11,251 nt of DNA from Treponema sp. (GTDB taxonomy: Bacteria; Spirochaetota; Spirochaetia; Treponematales; Treponemataceae), in the NCBI GenBank assembly GCA_017390125.1, contig JAFPCT010000144.1, positions 1 to 11,251 of the forward strand. The letters are read 5' to 3'. A model generated the notes under the pieces. It did not search any database and was not told where the DNA came from. It worked only from the letters and a program-made list of their open reading frames with translations. This document shows, one piece after another, positions 5,881 through 11,251 of the stretch; position 1 is the stretch's first letter, and each line of letters begins with the position of its first letter. A program made the translations under genes and the position numbers.

Positions 5881-7323
5881 TTATTGATGCCTCAGCTTTT
5901 CAAGAATTGCATCCAGCTCAGCATGAAGGCGAAGGATTTCATTTCTGTCAATCTTAGAGTCATCTGCCTCAAGAGAATTGATGCGCTCTATAAGTCCCTG
6001 CACATAATCAGGATTAAGCTGTTCCGCAGTAATTGAATTTATGTCAAAGTTAGCCTCCGGCACTTCATTCGGAGCGTCCTCAGCTTCCGGTTCAGGAAGA
6101 CCGGCAGGCGGCATGTCATCTTCATAATTATAGTCAGAATCCCCGTAGGTCTCGTTCAAAAGGTCAAGTTCAGTAGGATTAAGCTTCTTCTCAATAAGTT
6201 CCTTGAGCTCAGCAAGTCGCTCGTTGCGCTGCTCAGGATTCTTCCAGAGTTCCATTACAATATCATAGGCTTCCTTGTACTGGCCGGCCTCATATTTTTT
6301 CAAGGCTTCCTGAAAAGGCTCTTCGAATTTCTTAACCGAATATTTATCATCTACATCAAGCTTCTCATGTCCGTTTTCATACCATGTGATAAATTTTTCG
6401 CCGTCAGAAGCCGCACCGTCAGAAGCAACTGCCATATAATATACAAAGGAAGCCTGTTTTTCCGGCTCAAGAGTTACTTCCGGCCATATGATGCACAGGG
6501 CTGAGTTGTTGTAAGAAAGCACAGAGTCAAAATTCCTGTCGGCACTGACCTGAGGCTCCCATGCAGGAAGGGAAAGAAAATCCTTGTTGCTTACAACCAC
6601 AATTTCCGGCTTGGTTACATTGGCACCGTTCAAAAGGAACTGAACGCTGGTATTTCCGTCAGAAGAAAGGAACCATTTCACTTCATCAAGATTTCTGTAG
6701 CTTCTTTCTTTCTTGAGGAAAGAATCTTCTGCCGTTGAAAAATGAGTTCCGTTTTTTTCTCCCAGAACTGTATCAAGAACGCTTTTAAGGGCAAAAGTTT
6801 CAGTCTTGTTGCCGCGGTTAAGAAGCGTTGCAGTAAATTTTATCACCTCGGCATCAAGGACGCCTTTAGTATCAACTTTTTCATACTTTACGAAAACCCG
6901 GACTTTTTTAGGAACTGTAAAAACCATCTGTCCGCCAAGCTCACCTTTTCGCGAGCCAGTTACAGTTATGGCTGAATCATTCAGCCGGTAAATTTTCTTT
7001 CCGACCTTTACGTCATAAAAGGAGGAAGTGAATTCATCCTGTCCCGCAAGAATCGGAACGGCAACGCCTTTTTCGTCTAAAACGGAAAGCTGATAAGATC
7101 CCAGCCCGCCTTTAAGGGCATATTTCATTTTGCCGACTGTAAAAGTCAGGTTTCTTGCCTGAAAGGCGCCTTCGTCCTCAATAACCTCAACGACCTTCAT
7201 TCTCTGAACCTTTCTCACAGCCTTCTGCTGAGCCTTTTGAGAAGCCTTGTCCTCACCAAAAAGCGGAAAAAGCAAAGCCGAACCTACAGCAAAGCAGAAT
7301 AATTTTTTAAGAGCAGCATTCAT
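5881..7323 (-). CDS. Exported protein of unknown function, beta-rich with C-terminal TPR-like and coiled-coil segments
   Basis: 480 residues with a Sec-type signal peptide (MNAALKKLFCFAVGSALLFPLFG, cleavage likely near 23-26; no lipobox seen). After a basic, glutamine-rich stretch (about 27-43), residues 45-300 are strand-rich with many alternating hydrophobics and suggest one or two beta-sandwich domains. A single TPR-like unit (FEEPFQEALKKYEAGQYKEA, about 333-352) follows, then helices to 390, an acidic proline-rich linker (about 394-424) and a C-terminal helical, probably coiled-coil segment (about 438-480). GGAGG sits seven bases before the ATG and is itself encoded by the last codons of the upstream gene; the start directly abuts its TAA. 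It probably works with the two flanking TPR proteins in the periplasm. I know of no characterised homologue. Confidence 0.85.
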   Translation of the reverse strand: MNAALKKLFCFAVGSALLFPLFGEDKASQKAQQKAVRKVQRMKVVEVIEDEGAFQARNLTFTVGKMKYALKGGLGSYQLSVLDEKGVAVPILAGQDEFTSSFYDVKVGKKIYRLNDSAITVTGSRKGELGGQMVFTVPKKVRVFVKYEKVDTKGVLDAEVIKFTATLLNRGNKTETFALKSVLDTVLGEKNGTHFSTAEDSFLKKERSYRNLDEVKWFLSSDGNTSVQFLLNGANVTKPEIVVVSNKDFLSLPAWEPQVSADRNFDSVLSYNNSALCIIWPEVTLEPEKQASFVYYMAVASDGAASDGEKFITWYENGHEKLDVDDKYSVKKFEEPFQEALKKYEAGQYKEAYDIVMELWKNPEQRNERLAELKELIEKKLNPTELDLLNETYGDSDYNYEDDMPPAGLPEPEAEDAPNEVPEANFDINSITAEQLNPDYVQGLIERINSLEADDSKIDRNEILRLHAELDAILEKLRHQ

Positions 7324-8226
7324 TTACATTCCTCCCCTTTCCTTTTCGTCAAGGAGCTTCTGAGTTTCAGCAGCCTTTCGCTTCAGATCTTTCAGAAGGA
7401 AAGTTGTCTCACGCTTTACGTCAGAGTTTTTGGCAACCTCATCGCCAAGTTTTTCCTGAAGCAAGGCAATTTCATGTTCAAGCTCAAGAATACGCCGTTC
7501 GTTGTCAGCATTTTTCCTCTGCAGGTCAAGTATGCGCCTGCGGGCATCACTGGTAGTGTCTATACCGGAAAGCTTGAGCTGGCGCTCATACTCTTCCTTC
7601 GCGGCAAGGTATTCCTCTCCTGTTTCCTTGAGAAGATACAGAAGTTTTTCTTCCCGGGCAGCCTGCTTTATAGTCTCAAGACGGTACTGGGCAGAATCGG
7701 CCTTTGCGTCATCCGGATAATCGTTTACCACCGCCGTATAGAGGATTTCCGCATCCTCGTAGTTGTAGGCCGCAAAGAAAGACTCCGCGATCCAGTATAA
7801 GGCAGAAGGATACATCTCATGGTCAGGATACTGGTGACAGAAATCGCTGAGCACCAGCACAGACTTTTCATATTCGCCCATACAGAAGAGAGCCCTTCCA
7901 CGGTGATAGAGCACGTAGGAATCATAAGGACTTTCCGGGAAATTCTGAGTATAGGTCTCGCAGTCCTGGAAAGCATTCTTGTATTCACCGGCATACATTT
8001 CTGCCGTTATAAGCATATACCATGTATCCGCATTGAAATTTTCAGGATATGACACGGCTTTTCTGAGAAGGAAAATTGAAGAAGTCCACTCTCCGGAACT
8101 GAAAGCCTTTGCCCCCTGCACGAAAGCAGTTACTGCCGGATTTTGACCGGAACTCTGGGCATAAATGCCGTTTGCCGCAGCTGAGAAAATCATGCAGGAT
8201 ACAAAAAACTTCTTCAAAAAATTCAT
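7324..8226 (-). CDS. Exported TPR / coiled-coil protein (CpoB/YbgF-like in parts)
   Basis: 300 residues. A signal peptide spans 1-23 (cleavage likely after IYA, leaving QSSGQNP). Residues about 32-185 hold four or five TPR-like repeats, with patterns such as YHRGRALFCMGEYEKSVLVL and ALYWIAESFFAAYNYEDAEI followed by xxYPDD. From about 195 to 297 it is a highly charged helix, predicted coiled coil. CpoB/YbgF coordinates cell-wall synthesis with the Tol system and has coiled coil first, TPR second; here the order is reversed and no tol genes are nearby, so only the TPR type is comparable. GGGAG lies ten bases before ATG 8226, and the gap to rpe is 15 bases. The final residues ERGGM double as the ribosome site for the next gene. 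Role unknown; likely a periplasmic scaffold. Confidence 0.86.
   Translation of the reverse strand: MNFLKKFFVSCMIFSAAANGIYAQSSGQNPAVTAFVQGAKAFSSGEWTSSIFLLRKAVSYPENFNADTWYMLITAEMYAGEYKNAFQDCETYTQNFPESPYDSYVLYHRGRALFCMGEYEKSVLVLSDFCHQYPDHEMYPSALYWIAESFFAAYNYEDAEILYTAVVNDYPDDAKADSAQYRLETIKQAAREEKLLYLLKETGEEYLAAKEEYERQLKLSGIDTTSDARRRILDLQRKNADNERRILELEHEIALLQEKLGDEVAKNSDVKRETTFLLKDLKRKAAETQKLLDEKERGGM
7328..7338 (-). promoter_or_regulatory. Strong ribosome binding site encoded in the end of the upstream gene
   Basis: On the minus strand AAGGGGAGG precedes AATGTAA and then ATG 7323. It is the strongest Shine-Dalgarno in the cassette, and the last codons (Glu-Arg-Gly-Gly-Met) of the 300-residue protein are built around it. 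This supports tight coupling and efficient translation of the 480-residue protein. Confidence 0.6.
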
Positions 8227-8241
8227 GGCGAATAATCTCCC

Positions 8242-8877
8242 TTAAGAATTCTTCCAGTTCAGTTTGCCGGAAAAGAATGCGGAACCGGAAACAACGACGT
8301 CCGGTCCGGCAGCAAGAACAGAATCCAAAGTCTGCCCATTAACGCCGCCGTCAACAGAGATAAGGAAATCAAGGTTCCTCTCCCTTCGGATTTCAGCAAG
8401 CTCCTGAATTTTCCGTACGCAGGACGGGATCAGTTTCTGACCTCCGAATCCCGGGTTCACAGTCATTATAAGAACAAGGTCAACGTATTCGAGAAGCTCA
8501 GAGACAGCCTGAACAGGTGTAGAAGGAACAATCGATATTCCTGCTTTTTTTCCGAGCGAATGAATGCGCTGGATAAGGCGGTGGGAATGAACGCACGCCT
8601 CATGATGAAATGTAATCCAGTCGGCGCCTGCCTCCGCAAATGAATCAACCTGATTCTCAGGTTTCTCAACCATAAGGTGAACGTCAAAAGGCAGTTTTGA
8701 ATGAGGACGCAGGCTCTGAACCACAGGCTGCCCGTAGGAAATCTGAGGAACGAAGATTCCGTCCATAACGTCTATGTGAACTACGCTGCCCCCGTTCTGT
8801 TCAACAGTCTGAAGGGCAGATTTTAAATCCGAAAAGTCAGCGCTCAGCAAAGACGGCGCAAGCATTATATTTTTCAT
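8242..8877 (-). CDS. rpe: Ribulose-phosphate 3-epimerase
   Basis: Rpe interconverts D-ribulose 5-phosphate and D-xylulose 5-phosphate in the pentose phosphate pathway. The 211-residue length and TIM-barrel motifs are typical: APSLLSADF (7-15), HIDVMDG (34-40), FDVHLMVEKPE (64-74), MTVNPGFGGQ (138-147), SVDGGVN (174-180) and a phosphate-binding VVSGSAFF near the end. Metal ligands by family comparison are His34, Asp36, His67 and Asp176, all present. Instead of the common FVPNIT, the sequence reads FVPQIS. ATG 8877 matches the usual family start; ATG 8865 is the only near alternative. It is the first gene of the minus-strand block and has its own promoter at 8887-8915, which leaves almost no leader. 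It is probably cotranscribed with the three downstream envelope genes, though no metabolic link is evident. Confidence 0.97.
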   Translation of the reverse strand: MKNIMLAPSLLSADFSDLKSALQTVEQNGGSVVHIDVMDGIFVPQISYGQPVVQSLRPHSKLPFDVHLMVEKPENQVDSFAEAGADWITFHHEACVHSHRLIQRIHSLGKKAGISIVPSTPVQAVSELLEYVDLVLIMTVNPGFGGQKLIPSCVRKIQELAEIRRERNLDFLISVDGGVNGQTLDSVLAAGPDVVVSGSAFFSGKLNWKNS

Positions 8878-8886
8878 ATTTCTTCA

Positions 8887-8915
8887 ATAATAGCAGATGA
8901 ACCCCTTATTGTAAA
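8887..8915 (-). promoter_or_regulatory. Sigma-70-like promoter for rpe
   Basis: On the minus strand: -35 TTTACA (8910-8915), exactly 17 bases, then -10 TATTAT (8887-8892). Each hexamer matches five of six consensus bases. Transcription should begin near 8880, only about three bases before the rpe ATG at 8877. Confidence 0.6.
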
Positions 8916-8923
8916 TGTACATT
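8914..8923. repeat. Perfect 10-bp palindrome overlapping the rpe -35 element
   Basis: AATGTACATT is fully self-complementary and shares two bases with the rpe -35 hexamer. A dimeric regulator could bind here, but a 10-bp palindrome in AT-rich DNA may also be chance. Confidence 0.35.
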
Positions 8924-8967
8924 CAGGAAGAGTTTTGTTTATTTAAAAAATAATTTTTAAAAATATA

Positions 8968-8996
8968 TTGACAGATTATTCAAATCCTAGTATAAA
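8968..8996 (+). promoter_or_regulatory. Distal sigma-70 promoter for the TPR-greA operon (P1)
   Basis: A perfect TTGACA (8968-8973), 17 bases, then TATAAA (8991-8996). An A/T-only tract lies just upstream (8941-8967), as in UP elements. Transcription would start near 9003, giving a leader of about 73 bases. It is the best promoter match in the window. Confidence 0.75.
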
Positions 8997-9032
8997 CTTT
9001 ACCCCATTTTTAACAAAATTCTCGCCAATTCA

Positions 9033-9061
9033 TTGACTAAAAAAAATCAATCTGACATAAT
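9033..9061 (+). promoter_or_regulatory. Proximal sigma-70 promoter for the TPR-greA operon (P2)
   Basis: TTGACT (9033-9038), 17 bases, then CATAAT (9056-9061). Each hexamer matches five of six consensus bases. The start of transcription would be about 9067-9069, only 7-9 bases before ATG 9076. It lies 65 bases downstream of P1. A 9-base direct repeat AATCAATCT (9045-9053 and 9059-9067) overlaps its -10. Confidence 0.6.
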
Positions 9062-9075
9062 CAATCTTACCGCAT

Positions 9076-10005
9076 ATGGATATTCAAACAGAAAAAGGAT
9101 TGAAAGACGCCCTCTCATTCATTGAAGCCGGGAATTTTATCCAAGCTCAAAAGATTCTGCTGGAAACATTTGAATATTCACTTGATTCGTCGGAATTAGT
9201 GTTCACTTCGGACTGCTGCAACCGCTGGATTACTCCAGTAAACAGGCTGGCAAAACTTAGCGAATACTCGGAAAAGGGTGAAAGCCTGCTGGTCGAATGG
9301 AAAAACTTTCTGTACTACCTTAAGTCGCAGAGAAAAATCTATCAGCCGGCATACTATGCAATATGCAGGGGCATCTTTTCTCTGGCATTGCAGAACTTCT
9401 CACTCCTTCTGGACGAAAAGTCACCGGTTCAGAAAGCAGACATCCTGCGCAAGACAGGTCTCTGCTACAAGAAACTGGGAGAATTCGACAACGCGAAGAT
9501 GTGTCTTTCGGAAGCAAATTCCCTTCATGGCGGACAGGCTTCGGTAATGGCAGATCTGGCAGACTGCTATGCGTTGTGCGGTGAAGACAAGGCTGCGAAA
9601 GTACTGTTCCGTGAGGCATTCTTCATAGACTGCAAGAGCATTGAGCTTGAGTTCATGGATTCAGAGCTGATCAAATGCCTTATCGAAAAAACGGAGAAAA
9701 AAGGCTTTTCAGGCGAATACCTGAAGGCATGGATACCCGTATACGGAGTGCTATGGGGTGTCTTTACAATAAAAAGAACGATGCGCTCACAGGAAGTCGG
9801 CAAATTAAAGCAGGAGATATATGCAATGGAGAACGAGCACAAGGATCCGTCCCGCTCAACTTCACTGCAGGTACCACGCTTGATTTACAAGTATTTTTGG
9901 CTCATTGATTACTGCCAGTCAATAAATGACACGCAGCTCATCAACGAGATTCTGCTTAAAATAAAAATTCTGGATACTGACGTATACAACCATTACGTCA
10001 AGTAA
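9076..10005 (+). CDS. TPR-repeat protein of unknown function, upstream of greA
   Basis: 309 residues, with no signal peptide or clear membrane segment, so probably cytoplasmic. The clearest TPR units are about 116-149 (ADILRKTGLCYKKLGEFDNA) and 150-186 (ADLADCYALCGEDKAAKVLF); an N-terminal helical pair (about 8-35) looks related. Residues 216-232 are moderately hydrophobic (KAWIPVYGVLWGVF) but contain Pro and sit among charged residues, so a buried helix is likelier than a membrane span. It has about ten cysteines, rather many for its size. No Shine-Dalgarno precedes ATG 9076 (TTACCGCAT). The stop is 45 bases before the GreA-type gene, on the same strand with no terminator, so the two probably share an operon. 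Its role is not recognised; an adaptor for the TPR region of GreA is one guess. Confidence 0.85.
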   Translation: MDIQTEKGLKDALSFIEAGNFIQAQKILLETFEYSLDSSELVFTSDCCNRWITPVNRLAKLSEYSEKGESLLVEWKNFLYYLKSQRKIYQPAYYAICRGIFSLALQNFSLLLDEKSPVQKADILRKTGLCYKKLGEFDNAKMCLSEANSLHGGQASVMADLADCYALCGEDKAAKVLFREAFFIDCKSIELEFMDSELIKCLIEKTEKKGFSGEYLKAWIPVYGVLWGVFTIKRTMRSQEVGKLKQEIYAMENEHKDPSRSTSLQVPRLIYKYFWLIDYCQSINDTQLINEILLKIKILDTDVYNHYVK

Positions 10006-10050
10006 ACGGAAAAAAAGGGCATGAGTTTAATATAACCAAAGGGGTTTTTT

Positions 10051-11251
10051 ATGGCTGAAGAATTAATTAAGACAGTTCAGGACATGCTTAAGGAAGAAAC
10101 ATGGACACGGGCTGCGATCGGAAACTACACAAAAGAAAAAATTGTAGAGCTTGCCGGCATTGTTGAGAAAGCACGAGAAGAAAACTGCATTGACGAACTG
10201 TATTCCATCTGCGAGGAGCAGCTTTCGCATTCAAAGGACAGCATCATCGCGCTTTACATCAGTGGCATCATCTCGCTGCAGAAAGGAACTCTCGACAACA
10301 CTCCTCTTGTGACCCTTGTAGACATTTTCCAGAAGAACCACAAGGAATCAGTAGTAGAATACTTGTGTACAAGCATTCTTGAAGACGACCCTAACAATAA
10401 ATTCGCCCTCAGAACCCTTGCAGAATTTTACCGTGCGGACGGAAGCGACAAAGTTTGGGAACTTTACGCTCAGATCGTAAAAATCGACTTTGAGGAAGCA
10501 GAGCTCGCAAAGGCCCTTGCAGAGCACTATGAGACTGCAGGCGACATTGAAAACGCCACAGAATATTACAAGAAGGCCATCCTCCGCTTTGTTACAGCCG
10601 GAAACATCAATGCCGTAAAGGAAATCTGGACAAAACTCGTTCAGCTCATCCCTCAGGAAATCGACTTCTTCCAGCTTGTAAAGCGAAAGATCGCAAAAAC
10701 ACTTGGAGAGGACAAGACAGCTATCCTTCTTCAGGAACTTTACACATGGTACAAGGACAACAAAAAGTGGGATGTAGCCATCAGCCTTCTCAAGGAAATC
10801 CTTGCCATTGACCAGAAGGACATCTGGGCACGCAAAGAACTGGTTGACTGCTACCGCGGAAAATTCGAAGGACACAGCCACCTGGAAGACTATATCCGCT
10901 CATCAAACCTTTCTCAGAATTTCCGAAACGTATTCGAAGCAATCAACGACTTTGAAAAACACATTGCTTTTGACGTTAAGAGTTTCGTATACCATCGTGC
11001 CTGGGGCGTAGGCGTTATCCGCAAGGTTGACAACGACACTCTTACTATCAACTTCGGCGCAAAGGTCGGAATAAAAGAAATGTCACTCAAGATGGCAGTA
11101 AGCGCTCTTACACCTCTTGCAAAAAACCACATCTGGGTTCTCAAGGCAAAGAATTACGTAATGGTAAAGGGCGAGAAAGTAGACCTTGCAAAGAAAGTAA
11201 AGGAAGACAAGGAATGGGCCCTCAAGACAGTAATCAAGTCTTTTGGAAACA
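10051..11251 (+). CDS. greA: Large spirochaete-type GreA, N-terminal TPR part (partial, cut at right edge)
   Basis: ATG 10051 has AAGGGG six bases upstream, and the frame stays open to the window end (400 codons). Residues 1-300 are helical repeats of TPR type (for example LAEHYETAGDIENATEYYKK at about 156-175 and KKWDVAISLLKEILAIDQKD). From about 304 a new domain begins, IAFDVKSFVYHRAWGVGVIR, followed by strands and ALTPLA near 352-357, resembling small SH3/Tudor-like modules. I recognise this as the long N-terminal extension of the ~900-residue GreA proteins of spirochaetes (Treponema, Borrelia). GreA promotes cleavage of backtracked transcripts in RNA polymerase. The Gre coiled coil and C-terminal domain would lie beyond the edge and cannot be seen, so the name rests on the extension. 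Confidence 0.8.
   Translation, partial: MAEELIKTVQDMLKEETWTRAAIGNYTKEKIVELAGIVEKAREENCIDELYSICEEQLSHSKDSIIALYISGIISLQKGTLDNTPLVTLVDIFQKNHKESVVEYLCTSILEDDPNNKFALRTLAEFYRADGSDKVWELYAQIVKIDFEEAELAKALAEHYETAGDIENATEYYKKAILRFVTAGNINAVKEIWTKLVQLIPQEIDFFQLVKRKIAKTLGEDKTAILLQELYTWYKDNKKWDVAISLLKEILAIDQKDIWARKELVDCYRGKFEGHSHLEDYIRSSNLSQNFRNVFEAINDFEKHIAFDVKSFVYHRAWGVGVIRKVDNDTLTINFGAKVGIKEMSLKMAVSALTPLAKNHIWVLKAKNYVMVKGEKVDLAKKVKEDKEWALKTVIKSFGN

Larger units (their letters stand above)
8878..9075. other. Divergent intergenic region between rpe and the plus-strand TPR gene
   Basis: 198 non-coding, strongly AT-rich bases. It holds one leftward and two rightward promoters, listed separately. It also contains a perfect 10-bp palindrome AATGTACATT (8914-8923) touching the rpe -35, and an AT-only inverted repeat (8942-8949 with 8954-8961) where an UP element of the first rightward promoter would lie. 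No terminator, small RNA or open reading frame stands out. Confidence 0.7.

Noticed and set aside
9320..9619. Overlapping frames on both strands within the 309-residue TPR gene
   Set aside because: They are explained by the codon composition of the real gene; the +1 frame alone shows TPR periodicity and a linked promoter.
9720..9770. Transmembrane helix in the 309-residue TPR protein
   Set aside because: The hydrophobic stretch is short, contains Pro, and is flanked by charged residues; a buried helix is more likely.
10031..10048. Possible terminator (AACC...GGTT then T-run) before greA
   Set aside because: The stem is only four base pairs and the G-run is the greA ribosome binding site. 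The T-run is the spacer before ATG.
10348..10881. Open frame of 177 codons on the minus strand
   Set aside because: It lies wholly inside the plus-strand greA frame, which has a good ribosome site, TPR pattern and family resemblance. The antisense translation has a Cys/Phe/Val-rich composition typical of a shadow frame.

Overview
The window looks like a piece of a spirochaete chromosome, most probably Treponema or a close relative. Three things suggest this. A cytidylate kinase is fused in frame to ribosomal protein S1. A long TPR-containing protein at the right edge matches the N-terminal part of spirochaete GreA. The envelope and cytoplasmic TPR proteins are densely packed in tight operons. 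It is ordinary core-genome DNA: no tRNA, rRNA, CRISPR array, insertion sequence, phage or plasmid gene was found.

Layout. From 8877 down to 1 every gene is on the minus strand, in this transcription order: rpe; a secreted TPR/coiled-coil protein; a secreted protein of unknown function with a C-terminal TPR-like unit; a single-pass membrane TPR protein; then, after a 99-bp gap, recA, folK, scpA, scpB, rluB and the cmk-rpsA fusion, which runs off the left edge. Gene junctions are very tight: two are exactly TAAATG, recA-folK has one base between genes, folK-scpA overlaps by about 20 bases, and rluB starts close to or inside the end of scpB. The main internal gap is 4696-4794, upstream of recA. 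It holds an imperfect palindrome, a phased A-tract repeat and a weak promoter candidate.

A 198-bp divergent intergenic region (8878-9075) separates this block from a plus-strand pair: a 309-residue TPR protein and the large GreA-type protein, cut by the right edge. The divergent region contains three sigma-70-like promoters, all with 17-bp spacers. One serves rpe and two in tandem serve the plus-strand genes. The rpe promoter and the proximal plus promoter predict extremely short or absent 5' leaders.

Functions. The left half joins genome maintenance (RecA; the ScpA/ScpB kleisin complex that works with SMC), folate synthesis (FolK), rRNA modification (RluB-type pseudouridine synthase), and pyrimidine nucleotide supply fused to the translation machinery (Cmk-S1). 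The middle three-gene cassette appears to build an envelope-associated assembly of unknown role: two exported proteins and one membrane-anchored TPR protein with an extracytoplasmic C-terminal domain. It is the least explained part of the window. The right end concerns transcription elongation (GreA) and a TPR partner candidate.
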